Shown here: in pieces, positions 41,396-51,013 of the stretch
How the letters are laid out: the number at the start of each line of letters is the position of its first letter
How positions within the stretch are numbered: the first letter of the stretch is position 1
Assembly (NCBI GenBank): GCA_002070115.1
Contig: MWCO01000009.1
Span: 1 to 64,000, forward strand
From: Deltaproteobacteria bacterium ADurb.Bin207
Lineage (GTDB): Bacteria > Myxococcota_A > Polyangia > Polyangiales > Polyangiaceae
DNA: 64,000 nt
Direction of reading: 5' to 3'
Translations under genes and position numbers: made by a program
The notes under the pieces: model-generated
What the model was told of the DNA's origin: nothing
Database searches by the model: none
The model's input: the letters and a program-made list of their open reading frames with translations, nothing else

Positions 41396-44041
41396 ATGCG
41401 AATATGCCCGCAATGTTCGGAAGGGTGTGATGCTTCACACCGGTTTTGCCCTGCCTGTGGCTATCCGGTTGGTGCGGTTAGCGCCTCGGATTCCGATCCG
41501 CTGATCGGAACGACACTTCCGGGAGGCTACGTCATCCTTGAAGTCATCGGTGTGGGCGGAATGGGCAAGGTGTATCGCGCCGAGCAAACAGCCTTGGGGC
41601 GTACGGTTGCCGTCAAAATCGTCCACCCCTCCCTTTTGTCGGACGAAAACGCTTCGGCACGATTCATCACCGAGGCCCGGACATCGAGTTTGCTCAATCA
41701 TCCCAACTCCGTATCCGTCATTGACTTCGGAAAAAGGGAAGCGGGTCAACTCTATTTGGTCATGGAATACTTGCGGGGGCGTGACCTGGCCCGCGTCATG
41801 TACGAAGAAGGACCGCTGTCTTTCATCCGCATCATCGATATTTTGAGGCAAGTGCTGGCGGCTCTGTCCGAAGCCCACCACCTTGGAATTATTCACCGAG
41901 ACTTGAAACCCGAAAACATCGTCATCGAGCCCATGCGCACGGGGGGAGATTTCGTCAAGGTCGTTGATTTCGGGTTGGCCAAGATTCTTTCCGGAGACAA
42001 AAACCCCGGCATTACCGCCACCGGGATTGTTTGCGGAACGCCGGATTATATGTCGCCGGAACAGGGCCGCGGTGATCCTCTCGATGCAAGGAGTGACCTG
42101 TATTCCGTCGGTGTGATCCTATTCCAGTTATTGACGGGAAGACTGCCGTTCGAGGCGGAATCTCCGACGCAGGTGGTGCTGATGCATTTGACGACCCCCG
42201 CGCCGGACCCGCGTGCGGTGGCTCCCGAGCGTGACATTCCGCCGGCCCTCGCGTTGGTGGCGACGAGTGCTTTGGCGAAAAAACGCGAGGATCGGTATCA
42301 GGATGCCGACGCTTTTTCCGCGGCGCTCATGGCCGTCAAAGCGCAATTCCAGCCGGCGCCGATCGTTTCCGGGTTCCCGAACGATGCCACGACTTCATGT
42401 GCCGTCTGCGGCGCGACGGTGCCACGAACCCAGCGGTTTTGTGGCGAATGCGGAGCGCCCACCGGGATCTCCTCGAAACCCACCCCTCGGATGTCCATCG
42501 AACCAACCCACCTCGCCCTTCCGGACTCCGGGGTTCATCTGCCCTTGGTGGGGCGCGACGAAGACCTGGCATGGCTTGCGGACCGCCATCGTGAAGCGTC
42601 GGAAAAGCTCGTGGCAGCCCGCGTGATCGGACCTTCCGGCGTCGGAAAAACCCGATTGATCGAAACGTTCGTTGATGGTTTGTCCCCCGACCACCATCTC
42701 ATTGTCGTGACCGGCCCTGACCCATGGTGGGCGGGAGTAGCGTTTTATGCGCTTCAAAAAGTCATCCGTGACTTGACCGAACCGCTTGGTCTTGGTGTAT
42801 CCAACGGGCTGGCGGACGTGCCCGAAGACGTTCACGAAGGACTCGCGGTGATTCGCCAGCGATCTTCACCGAGTGGGGTCGACTCCTTACAGGTTCGACG
42901 ATCCGTGGCGGCGGCGTTGCGTTGGTCCTTGAGAAAAGCCGCGGACCACCATCCTGGACACCGCCTTGTCGTCTGCATTCACGACTTGCATCGTATCGAT
43001 GGACCGAGCCGCAACGCCTTCGCCGATGTGGTGGGGGAGGCCCTGGACCGTTCCGTGCTTGTGATCGCTGAGCACATTACGGGATTTGATGCTCACTGGC
43101 CGGGGCATCATCCGGCTCGTTTGTTACAAGGGCTGTCGCCTGAAACCGTCGAACCTTTGCTTTCCGGCAAAGGAGGGCTGGTCATTCTGGCGCCAGGCAG
43201 AAGCGTGTTGCCGATGTTCGTCGAGCAGATGGTCCGTTTCACCGAGGAGGCAGGAACGGCCCCGCCCAACCATCTGGCCGACCTCGTGGCTTTGCGTGTG
43301 GAAAGACTCCACGCCGGCGCTCGAAAAGTCCTACAGGCAATCGCCGTATTGGGTCATCGAGCCACCGTATCGAACATCGCCACCCTGGCCGTGGATACGG
43401 ATATCGAACGCGGCGTGAATGAATTGATCGCTGCCGGTCTGATTCACAAAAATGACTCCGGTATCGTCATTTCTCATTCCCTGATCCGAGAAGTCGCAAG
43501 CGCCACCATTCCGGCTGCCGTACGACGCGAGCTACACGCACACGCTGCCAACCTTGCGCTCGACCTCGAGATGCCCATGGAAGCCAGAGGCTTGCATGCG
43601 TTGCTGGCGCAAGACTCCTTTGAAGCCTTGCTCTTGCTCGACCAGATGGGCGAAGCCGCCATGCGATGGGACGATGTGGATGGCGCTGTCCTCGCCTTCC
43701 GCCGATGCCTCGAAGTGGCGCGTCGCGAAATCTTCCGCGGTGAACTCGATGACCCCCTTCGTGCCGTTGTTATTTTTAGCCGAAAACTGGGAGATGCGCT
43801 CTCCCGCTCCGGGGATATTACGGATGCCGACGGTGTGTTGAGGGAGGCCCTGGATCTCACCGATCCCATGGGGGAAGATCGATCTAAACTATTGTTTTCT
43901 TTGGCAAATCTTGAGATGCGACGCAGCCGATCTTCGGATGCGCAGCGGTACTTGCGTCAGGCCATCGACGTGGCGCATCGCTCGGGGCTGCATGGATTGG
44001 TGCAGCAATACGAGCTTATGAGTCGGGATTGGGCCAGTTGA
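41396..44041 (+). CDS. Ser/Thr protein kinase fused to AAA/TPR module
   Basis: An 881-residue kinase. An N-terminal zinc ribbon (CPQC, CPAC), a kinase domain at about 38-310 with GVGGMGKVY, HRDLKPENI and DFG, a second zinc ribbon (CAVCGAT, CGECGAP, about 337-358), an AAA/STAND-type ATPase (Walker A GPSGVGKT about 412) and C-terminal TPR-like helices. This layout is the PknK/AAA-kinase type seen in myxobacteria. No membrane helix, so it works in the cytosol. It likely integrates signal or partner binding at the TPR part with phosphorylation. Confidence 0.9.
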   Translation: MRICPQCSEGCDASHRFCPACGYPVGAVSASDSDPLIGTTLPGGYVILEVIGVGGMGKVYRAEQTALGRTVAVKIVHPSLLSDENASARFITEARTSSLLNHPNSVSVIDFGKREAGQLYLVMEYLRGRDLARVMYEEGPLSFIRIIDILRQVLAALSEAHHLGIIHRDLKPENIVIEPMRTGGDFVKVVDFGLAKILSGDKNPGITATGIVCGTPDYMSPEQGRGDPLDARSDLYSVGVILFQLLTGRLPFEAESPTQVVLMHLTTPAPDPRAVAPERDIPPALALVATSALAKKREDRYQDADAFSAALMAVKAQFQPAPIVSGFPNDATTSCAVCGATVPRTQRFCGECGAPTGISSKPTPRMSIEPTHLALPDSGVHLPLVGRDEDLAWLADRHREASEKLVAARVIGPSGVGKTRLIETFVDGLSPDHHLIVVTGPDPWWAGVAFYALQKVIRDLTEPLGLGVSNGLADVPEDVHEGLAVIRQRSSPSGVDSLQVRRSVAAALRWSLRKAADHHPGHRLVVCIHDLHRIDGPSRNAFADVVGEALDRSVLVIAEHITGFDAHWPGHHPARLLQGLSPETVEPLLSGKGGLVILAPGRSVLPMFVEQMVRFTEEAGTAPPNHLADLVALRVERLHAGARKVLQAIAVLGHRATVSNIATLAVDTDIERGVNELIAAGLIHKNDSGIVISHSLIREVASATIPAAVRRELHAHAANLALDLEMPMEARGLHALLAQDSFEALLLLDQMGEAAMRWDDVDGAVLAFRRCLEVARREIFRGELDDPLRAVVIFSRKLGDALSRSGDITDADGVLREALDLTDPMGEDRSKLLFSLANLEMRRSRSSDAQRYLRQAIDVAHRSGLHGLVQQYELMSRDWAS

Positions 44042-44263
44042 CTGCCGGCGAGAGAAGGGGAAACGTCAATTTTTAGCGTAAATTACGGTCGGGGGCAGGG
44101 TGAGATTCCTGTTTTGGCTTTGGTGCTTCGATGTGTCGTTGGGTCCGTGGCGTGAGGCATCGTCATAATTTGATAGTTGCCCCCTTCGCTCCGGAGGCAA
44201 CTTGCGATAGACTCTTCCGCCCTGCATAGCCGCGTACCTTTTTTCTTCTAAGAGGGTTCAACG
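44042..44263. other. Intergenic region with hairpin
   Basis: About 220 bases between the kinase and the SMI1/KNR4 gene. AGTTGCC and GGCAACT (around 44176-44203) make a 7-bp stem with a 14-base loop; it could be an attenuator or the kinase terminator, though no T run follows. AGAGGGTTCAACG precedes the GTG at 44264. A 22-codon ORF at 44100 is noted among the rejected items. Confidence 0.35.
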
Positions 44264-44869
44264 GTGGACAGCGATCTGGTCGAGGCCGTTGATAAGCTCA
44301 AGGCCATTTTAGACAAACGGACGATTTCATTCTCTCTCGGCGCAGCATCGAGAGACGTTGTGGACCGCGTTACGCAACGGTTGAAACTTCCACCTCGTTA
44401 TCGCTCCTTCTTGTTGGAGGCGAACCCGACAGAACTGCAAACGGTGACTCCGGTCGAGAGTGTCCAGTTCATTCCCGCTGAGGAGTTGCTTCAAGAACAG
44501 GTGGGCTTCTCCCTATCCGAGGACCTCAAACACCTGTCTCCCGGCAAAGATGGCTCGTGGCGTCGAAGTTGGATCATCATCGCCTACGGTGTGCTTGGGG
44601 ACCCATACTTTTTAGACACCTCCCAAGGTGATGCCGAAGGAGATTGTCCCGTATTTACCGCCATGAGCGGAACGGAACGATGGGATCCCAGCCTCGCGGC
44701 CTCCAGTTTCGTTCAATTCCTTCAAATCCTGACGACCGCCATGGAGGTTGCCGACGGGTTTGGGGAAGCCGAGCTTGGGGTCGACGATGAGGACGTGTTT
44801 CGGGAAGCGTTGGCGCCACGAATTCGAACGCTCGATCCGGCCGCCCTGCGTGCGGGCCATTGGACGTAA
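44264..44869 (+). CDS. SMI1/KNR4 (SUKH) family protein
   Basis: A 201-residue protein whose central part, LPPRYRSFLLEANPTELQTV, then SVQFIPAEELLQEQVGFSLS and DPYFLDTSQGDAEGDCPVFT, fits the SMI1/KNR4 fold. Many SUKH proteins are immunity proteins against secreted toxins, but others are housekeeping. No toxin gene is adjacent; instead a radical SAM gene begins 46 bases downstream on the same strand, so the two may be co-transcribed. GTG start with AGAGGG upstream. Confidence 0.65.
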   Translation: MDSDLVEAVDKLKAILDKRTISFSLGAASRDVVDRVTQRLKLPPRYRSFLLEANPTELQTVTPVESVQFIPAEELLQEQVGFSLSEDLKHLSPGKDGSWRRSWIIIAYGVLGDPYFLDTSQGDAEGDCPVFTAMSGTERWDPSLAASSFVQFLQILTTAMEVADGFGEAELGVDDEDVFREALAPRIRTLDPAALRAGHWT

Positions 44870-44915
44870 TTCGCCGTCGCTGGCTTCTATCCTCCGCATG
44901 TTCTAAACCGTTGTT

Positions 44916-47414
44916 GTGCGTGTTCTGATCAAGGTTGGCCGTCGCTGCAACAACGATTGCGTTTTCTGTCACGCCGCCGACCGACGGCGCGGGATCGAAC
45001 CGCTGGCCTTGCTCGAAAGCAAAATACGCCGGGCCCGCGACAAAGGCGCGACCATGGTCATCCTGTCGGGGGGTGAACCCACCGTGCATCCGGACCTGCT
45101 ACCACTTGCCGAATGTGTGGCTCACCACGGGTTGCAACTTGGTCTCGTCACCAACGGTCGACGTCTTGCCGATGCTTCCCTGGTCGACGATCTGCTGCGG
45201 CACAATTTAACATTCGTCTACGTTTCGTTGCACGGCGCGCGCGCTTCTCTGCACGATGCCATGGTTCGCACAAAGGCTTTTGAACAGACGCTCCGCGGGA
45301 TTCATCAGGTTGCTGGACGCGTGCAAGAGCTGACTGTCAACACGGTCGTCACGCGGGACAACCTCTTCGAGCTTCGACAAATCGTCGAATTGCTCGAGCC
45401 CCTTCCCAATATCGGTGTCAAATTCACCTTCCCCCAGCCCAAGGGTGCTGCCTTCGAGCATTTCGATGCCGTGATTCCCTCCCTGTCGGAAGCCGCCCAC
45501 TATGTCGCGGACGCCATCTCTTCCGCCCAGGCCCGCGGTTCTCCTGTGCGATTCGGATTCGAAGGTTTTCCCCTGTGTCTCATGCCAAGACTCGAAAGCC
45601 TTCACGACGATCTGCTCACGCGCAACATTCGCAGCATGATGGAACCCGAGGACGAGGACCTGTTCCCGGTCGATGACCTCTTGTTCACCAAACTGCCTCA
45701 ATGCGAAAATTGCGAGAATCGTGCTGCATGTCCCGGCGTGTACCGTGAGTACATTCGTCGAAGAGGGGATGAGGAAATCGTTGGTGATGCCCACGCGGCC
45801 ACGAGCCACATCGTTGTGGAACAGGCCCACCTACGCGAGCAAGCTGCGCATGAACGACGCCATTGGGTGCGGTTGTCATGGGCTTGCAACAATCGTTGTC
45901 GATTCTGTCTCGATCGGGAACTGTCTCGTGCTTCTCATCGCTCCGAGCAGGATATTGGAAACGATATCCTTCAGGGACGTCGTGAGGGCGCCGAACGTTT
46001 GATCCTGTCCGGAGGAGAGCCCACGACCCACCCGAAATTCATATCATGGATTCGGTTTGGAAAGCGTGCGGGCTATGGTTGGGTGCAAGCCATTACGAAC
46101 GGACGGATGCTGAGTTATCCGCGATTTCTCGCCGAGGCGATTCGAGCCGGCCTCGATGAGATCACGGTATCCCTTCACGGACACACGGCATCCTTGCACG
46201 ATCAGCTCGTGGGTGTTTCAGGCGCATTCGAACAAGCCGTGCGCGGCCTTCGATCGGCCCTCGCGTCCAAACGACTCGTGGTCAATGTCGATATCGTCGT
46301 CAACGCCCATAACGTCGACCATTTACCCGAAATGCTAGAAACCTTCGTAGGTTGGGGAGTTCGGGAATTCGACCTGCTTCATCTCATTCCGTTCGGTGGC
46401 GCTTGGGAATCCACGTCTGGCGACCTGTTTTACGACCTTGCCCAACACGGGGATTCGATTCGACGCGCCCTCGAATTTTGCCGAGAGCAAGGCGTGCAGG
46501 TATGGCTCAATCGATTTCCTCCACCCCATGCCGAAGGGTTCGAGTATCTCATTCAAGATCCGGTCAAACTCCAAGATGAAGTGCGAGGAAGAGCCTCGTC
46601 CTTCGAGGCGCTCGTGACCGGAGGACCCCATCTTCCTTGCCGAGACCCCAAACGCTGTCGGCTTTGTTACTTACAAGGATTATGCGACGATTTTGAGCGG
46701 TTCGTGGCCTTGTCTCGAGAATCATTCGTCCCGGCGCTTCGCGTGGATGAAAACGTTCCGAAAGAACTGCTTGCACGATTGCCGAAAACCGATCGACTCG
46801 AAATTGTAGCCGCCGACCCGCAATCCGCCCTTGCGCTCGCTTCCACACTCCACGCTCGTAGCGTGTCGTTGCGGTTGGACGATTACGAGGATTTATCGAA
46901 ATACGTCGATGACGGCGGGTGCTTCGGAGGGATGGCGCTACGCGAAGTCGTTGTATCCCGATCGGGTCAATGGAAAGCGGCGCTCGAAGGTGCCAACACC
47001 GATCTCGTCGTGCTCCTTCACCGTGACCTGATGCCCCTGTTTGCTTCCTTCCACGAATGCGCAAATCGTCTCATCCTCGAGCAACCGACGTATCACAAAC
47101 TTACGACATCCCTTCGAAATGATGTCGATTTGCGTTCGTTGTTTCAGACTCTCGGCAAAGCAATTCGCACTCGCGGTATCGCCCGTTGTCTTTCCGGCCT
47201 GGAACCGTTGAAACGATGGGACTGGCTCGAAGCGAGGTTCATGCGACCCGATGGTACGATTGATCCGCAACAGTTGACCCGTTGGTATGGTCGAGACAGA
47301 TTTTTCGCGAAAAGCCTACGATGCAAGGATTGTCGCTGGAATGACGATTGCGTGGGAATGCATATCAATTGGTTGCGTGCCCACGGATTCGCACAGTTGA
47401 TCCCCCAGCACTGA
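44916..47414 (+). CDS. Dual radical SAM domain protein
   Basis: An 832-residue protein with two full radical SAM domains in tandem. Domain 1: CNNDCVFC (Cys11, 15, 18), SGGEPTVHPD, then C-terminal CENCENRAAC. Domain 2: CNNRCRFC (Cys324, 328, 331), SGGEPTTHPK and CRDPKRCRLCYLQGLC. A last section of about 200 residues ends with CKDCRWNDDC. The two halves share the same order of motifs, so they look like an ancient duplication. The enzyme could act twice on one substrate. GTG start at 44916. Confidence 0.85.
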   Translation: MRVLIKVGRRCNNDCVFCHAADRRRGIEPLALLESKIRRARDKGATMVILSGGEPTVHPDLLPLAECVAHHGLQLGLVTNGRRLADASLVDDLLRHNLTFVYVSLHGARASLHDAMVRTKAFEQTLRGIHQVAGRVQELTVNTVVTRDNLFELRQIVELLEPLPNIGVKFTFPQPKGAAFEHFDAVIPSLSEAAHYVADAISSAQARGSPVRFGFEGFPLCLMPRLESLHDDLLTRNIRSMMEPEDEDLFPVDDLLFTKLPQCENCENRAACPGVYREYIRRRGDEEIVGDAHAATSHIVVEQAHLREQAAHERRHWVRLSWACNNRCRFCLDRELSRASHRSEQDIGNDILQGRREGAERLILSGGEPTTHPKFISWIRFGKRAGYGWVQAITNGRMLSYPRFLAEAIRAGLDEITVSLHGHTASLHDQLVGVSGAFEQAVRGLRSALASKRLVVNVDIVVNAHNVDHLPEMLETFVGWGVREFDLLHLIPFGGAWESTSGDLFYDLAQHGDSIRRALEFCREQGVQVWLNRFPPPHAEGFEYLIQDPVKLQDEVRGRASSFEALVTGGPHLPCRDPKRCRLCYLQGLCDDFERFVALSRESFVPALRVDENVPKELLARLPKTDRLEIVAADPQSALALASTLHARSVSLRLDDYEDLSKYVDDGGCFGGMALREVVVSRSGQWKAALEGANTDLVVLLHRDLMPLFASFHECANRLILEQPTYHKLTTSLRNDVDLRSLFQTLGKAIRTRGIARCLSGLEPLKRWDWLEARFMRPDGTIDPQQLTRWYGRDRFFAKSLRCKDCRWNDDCVGMHINWLRAHGFAQLIPQH

Positions 47415-47418
47415 TGCA

Positions 47419-48009
47419 TCAGGGGACGTTGGTCGTTTCGCTTCCCGTCCCGATCTTGCACAAACCTCGAAGCCCACGTCCTGCCTCGGGGCGACCGTAC
47501 GGCGCTTTGCCTTGAGCGCGAAGATAAATCGAACCCGAGGGACCAGGATTGGGGATGATGGCTCCCGCCGCGATCGGGCGCGTGTCCTTGAACTCCTCGA
47601 GAACGATCACGACGTCTTGCCCTTCCCGATCCACGGCGGCAATCGATGGCCCCCTTCCTCGATGCTCACACGGAATCCCTTCCGCACTAACCCCCACCAC
47701 GAGCGCATCGGGCCCAATATCGGGCTTGTCTCCATACCACTCGAAGTTGGGATCATCGCCCGAACCCACCACCGCGGCGACGCAGGAACAGGTCGCGGTT
47801 CGCTGTGCCGGGCGAAGTGTCATACGCCTCGCGATACCGAAATACTCCGTTCGAAGAGTCGGTTGGACATCGGCGACCCGAGGCGCCTCGTCAAATTCGT
47901 CTGCCTGCTGCGCCGACTCGTGAGTTCCCACGTGAACATCGGTTTGCACCGAGGCTTTGCAGGACATCGGGACGATAGCCAGAAATGGGATGACAAATAG
48001 AATTCGCAC
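47419..48009 (-). CDS. Hypothetical lipoprotein
   Basis: A 196-residue lipoprotein with signal peptide MRILFVIPFLAIVPMSC and lipid-linked Cys at about residue 17. The mature part has a charged N-terminal linker and a folded domain with CSCVAAVVGSG and GPDALVVGVSAEGIPC; no family is recognised. The start chosen is GTG at 48009; a GTG at 48027 would add six residues and overlap the opposite gene's start. Convergent with the dual radical SAM gene and divergent from the ATPase gene. Confidence 0.6.
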   Translation of the reverse strand: MRILFVIPFLAIVPMSCKASVQTDVHVGTHESAQQADEFDEAPRVADVQPTLRTEYFGIARRMTLRPAQRTATCSCVAAVVGSGDDPNFEWYGDKPDIGPDALVVGVSAEGIPCEHRGRGPSIAAVDREGQDVVIVLEEFKDTRPIAAGAIIPNPGPSGSIYLRAQGKAPYGRPEAGRGLRGLCKIGTGSETTNVP

Positions 48010-48018
48010 GCCGATACA

Positions 48019-49374
48019 ATGGCACACTCCGCCGTGCTGTGGCCAATGAGCGACGAAACCAGATACACTGCCGGAGTGGATCTCGGCGGGTTGAAAGATC
48101 GGCTGAAGAACACTTCGGTGTTGCTACCCGAGGGCCGCGTTCAATCCGTCGTGGGCCTGTCCATTCGCGTAACCCTTCCCGGTGCCAGGGTGGGCGACGC
48201 CGTGACGATTCATCGGCAACCGACAGCTTTGCTCGGACAAGTCGTGGGGTTGGATGGGGGCGAGGCGATCGTTATGCCGCTCGGGGATGCGCAAGGGATT
48301 GGCGTGGACGATCTGGTGCAATCCCACGGTCGACCGCTGCATGTAGCGGTATCCTCAGGGCTGTTGGGACGGGTCGTGGACGGTCTTGGTCGCCCCATCG
48401 ACGGGGGCCCAGCCGTGCAGGATTGGGTAGACCGACCCTTGGACATCCCCGCTCCACCAGCCTTGCAGCGTCGCCCCATTACCCGTGCGCTTGGCACGGG
48501 CGTTCGGGTTCTCGATGGCCTGTTGACGTTGGGGGAGGGGCAACGGGTGGGATTGTTTGCGGGCTCAGGAGTGGGAAAATCCACATTATTAGGAGAAATG
48601 GCCCGAGGAACCGTGGCGGATATCGTGGTGGTCGCGTTGGTGGGGGAGCGTGGACGAGAGGTTGGGGAGTTTTTGACGAAAACGTTGGGGGAGCAAGGAC
48701 GTCGCAAGTCCGTGGTGGTGGTAGCGACGAGCGATGCTCCGGCGATGGAACGATTGCGAGCCGCGCAAACGGCTACCGCGATCGCGGAATACTTCAGAGA
48801 TTTGGGAAAAAAAGTCTTGTTGTTGGTGGATTCCATCACGCGATTCGCTCGGGCGCAGCGGGAAGTCGGATTGGCGGCTGGGGAGTTGCCCGCGAGAAGA
48901 GGCTATCCCCCCAGTGTTTTTGCGATGTTGCCTCGGCTTTTGGAGCGGTCCGGGCAGGGTGCCGACGGCTCCATCACCGCGGTGTATACGGTGCTTGTGG
49001 AAGGGGGGGATATGGAAGAGCCCATCGCTGATGAGGTTCGCGGCATTCTCGATGGTCACATTGTGCTCGATCGGGAAATGGCTGCCCGAGGGCATTATCC
49101 CGCGGTGAATGTGTTGCAATCTCTGTCTCGGGTGATGGATCAAGTGGTGGAAAAGGAGCATTGGCAAGCAGCGCGAAGCTTACGACGCTTGCTCGCGGCG
49201 TATGAATCCAAACGAGACCTCATCGTGTTGGGGGCTTACAGCCGTGGCTCGGACCCCTTGGTCGACGAAGCAATTCGTAAGATGCCGAAATTAGAGGCTT
49301 TTTTGACGCAATGGCCCGACGAGGTGGTGGACTTCGAGCAGGTAGTGCGACAATTGACGACAGCCGTTCAATAG
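48019..49374 (+). CDS. FliI/SctN-type rotary secretion ATPase
   Basis: A 451-residue ATPase of the flagellar/type III export family. N-terminal beta-barrel (VQSVVGLSIRVTLPG), catalytic domain with Walker A GSGVGKST (about 193-200), Walker B LLLVDSITRFA and the family sequence GELPARRGYPPSVFAMLPRL. It energises substrate unfolding at a type III export gate. No other type III or flagellar genes are in the window, so it stands alone. The ATG at 48046 (MSDETRY) is an alternative start; neither has a good ribosome site. Confidence 0.88.
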   Translation: MAHSAVLWPMSDETRYTAGVDLGGLKDRLKNTSVLLPEGRVQSVVGLSIRVTLPGARVGDAVTIHRQPTALLGQVVGLDGGEAIVMPLGDAQGIGVDDLVQSHGRPLHVAVSSGLLGRVVDGLGRPIDGGPAVQDWVDRPLDIPAPPALQRRPITRALGTGVRVLDGLLTLGEGQRVGLFAGSGVGKSTLLGEMARGTVADIVVVALVGERGREVGEFLTKTLGEQGRRKSVVVVATSDAPAMERLRAAQTATAIAEYFRDLGKKVLLLVDSITRFARAQREVGLAAGELPARRGYPPSVFAMLPRLLERSGQGADGSITAVYTVLVEGGDMEEPIADEVRGILDGHIVLDREMAARGHYPAVNVLQSLSRVMDQVVEKEHWQAARSLRRLLAAYESKRDLIVLGAYSRGSDPLVDEAIRKMPKLEAFLTQWPDEVVDFEQVVRQLTTAVQ

Positions 49375-49458
49375 CAGGCTCATCAAGAATCGAAAGCCGT
49401 TCTCTGGACGAATACGGTTCTTGTCGCTATGCCTTTGCATCTACACAAAGGGGAAGGG

Positions 49459-50259
49459 ATGCAAGCCCGATCCAAATCCAAACGGAAACTCAATCTCCGA
49501 AAAACCCTGTTCCTGCTTCCGTCGCTCATCACCTTATCAAGCGTGTTTTGTGGGGTTGATGCGATCCGGATCACGTCGGAGGCAACGACATCGGAGGATT
49601 ATTATCGAGCGGCCGTGCTGATCGTCTTCGCCATGTTTTTCGACATGCTCGATGGGCGAGTGGCTCGAATGACGCGAACACAGTCGGTATTTGGCTTACA
49701 ACTCGACTCGTTGGCGGACGTGGTTTCGTTCGGCGTGGCGCCAGCCGTTTTGGTGTACCACTGGTCCCTTAAGCAAGTGCCCACACTCGGGTCGGTTGTC
49801 GCTTTCCTATTCGTGGCGGCCGGTGCGGTGCGTTTGGCGCGGTTCAACGTGCTGTCGATGAGCGATGACGGCGAGCCGAAAAAAAACAGCCAATACTTTT
49901 TGGGCCTGCCCATCCCGGCTGCCGCGGGCGGGATTGTCGCTCTGGTGATTGCGAGCCAATCCGGTAAGCTCGACGTCGCTTCCCATGCCTGGGTGATGAT
50001 GGGAGTGACGCTTGGGTTGGGGATTCTGATGGTTTCGAACGTTCGCTTCCGATCGTTCAAACAGGTACGGTTGGAATTGTGGACGGTGCTATTGATGACC
50101 TTTGTGGTTGGGTCCACCTTGGCCGTCGGCGTTCAATTGGGTGGGGCCTTCGTGTTGGTTTGGATGGCCACCGTCTACATCACGATGGGTTTGATCGAAT
50201 CCGTAATCGGTTTGCCTCGTCGATGGCGGGAAAACTCCAAAAGCATCCCGCCCTCCTGA
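49459..50259 (+). CDS. pssA: CDP-diacylglycerol-serine O-phosphatidyltransferase
   Basis: A 266-residue integral membrane enzyme with the CDP-alcohol phosphatidyltransferase motif DGRVARMTRTQSVFGLQLDS (DG-x2-AR-x8-G-x3-D-x3-D continues with LAD). Several membrane helices surround it. The N-terminal FLLPSLITLSSVFCG stretch is typical of the PssA subtype rather than PgsA. It makes phosphatidylserine, the precursor of phosphatidylethanolamine. ATG at 49459 has AAGGGG nearby; one at 49429 would add ten residues. It is 84 bases after the ATPase gene, so it may be co-transcribed. Confidence 0.9.
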   Translation: MQARSKSKRKLNLRKTLFLLPSLITLSSVFCGVDAIRITSEATTSEDYYRAAVLIVFAMFFDMLDGRVARMTRTQSVFGLQLDSLADVVSFGVAPAVLVYHWSLKQVPTLGSVVAFLFVAAGAVRLARFNVLSMSDDGEPKKNSQYFLGLPIPAAAGGIVALVIASQSGKLDVASHAWVMMGVTLGLGILMVSNVRFRSFKQVRLELWTVLLMTFVVGSTLAVGVQLGGAFVLVWMATVYITMGLIESVIGLPRRWRENSKSIPPS

Positions 50260-50404
50260 GCCCTCACCCAATCTGGCTTGGCGACAGACGTCCTTTCAGG
50301 AGATATCCTCGACCGCATGGACTTCTTTCTCCCATTCTGTTGGAACCACCTTGGGTCTTGGTGCCAGCGACAGTCGACCATGCGCCCTTTCGTAGGATGA
50401 GTCC

Positions 50405-51013
50405 GTGGTGTCTTGGAGCGAACCCGATGAAAAGACTTTCGTAGCGCGCCTTCAGGCGCGAGATGAACGTGCCTTCAACGACTTGGTTCACCACTTCGAA
50501 CGTCGCGTCTTCGCGCTCGTTTTCCGAATGCTTGGCAACCGCGTCGAAGCAGAGGACTTGACCCAAGAGGTCTTCGTTCAAGTCTTCAAGGCGATCGATC
50601 AGTTCCGAGGAGATTCGAAACTATCTACCTGGATCTTTCGAATCGCTGTCAACTTATGCAAAAACCGAAACAAATACCTGAAGCGTCGCCATTCCAATCG
50701 ACAAGACGATATCGATTCGTTGGGCGATCGCTCCGCCATGAATCAGGCGAAAGGAACCACCTCCGGCTCCATCGATCGTCCCGATGACATGCTCGTAGGT
50801 CGTCAACTCGAGCGGATCGTTCAGCTAGCGATTCAACAGCTCGAAGAAGACTTCCGTGAGGCGCTCGTCCTGCGCGATGTCGAAGACATGAGCTACGAGG
50901 AAATCAGCGAAATCACAGGGCTTCCCATCGGTACGGTCAAAAGCCGAATTCATCGAGCCCGAGAACGGCTTCGAGAAGCGATCGAGAGCATGCTTGGGGA
51001 GAAGGTATCATGA
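50405..51013 (+). CDS. ECF-type RNA polymerase sigma factor
   Basis: A 202-residue sigma factor with region 2 (about 24-90: FNDLVHHFERRVFALVFRML, AEDLTQEVFVQVFKAI, LSTWIFRIAVNLCKNR) and region 4 (about 145-195: EDFREALVLRDVEDMSYEEI then GTVKSRIHRARERL). It resembles the RpoE-like group. The 30-residue linker is polar. GTG start. Its stop overlaps the start of a small membrane protein gene (ATGA), which is probably its anti-sigma partner. GGAACC at 50342 could be part of an autoregulated -35 element, but I could not pair it with a -10. Confidence 0.9.
   Translation: MVSWSEPDEKTFVARLQARDERAFNDLVHHFERRVFALVFRMLGNRVEAEDLTQEVFVQVFKAIDQFRGDSKLSTWIFRIAVNLCKNRNKYLKRRHSNRQDDIDSLGDRSAMNQAKGTTSGSIDRPDDMLVGRQLERIVQLAIQQLEEDFREALVLRDVEDMSYEEISEITGLPIGTVKSRIHRARERLREAIESMLGEKVS

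Noticed and set aside
44100-44168. 22-codon ORF rich in Trp and Phe (MRFLFWLWCFDVSLGPWREA) as a precursor for the dual radical SAM protein
   Set aside because: No separate ribosome site at suitable spacing and not adjacent to the enzyme gene; probably chance.
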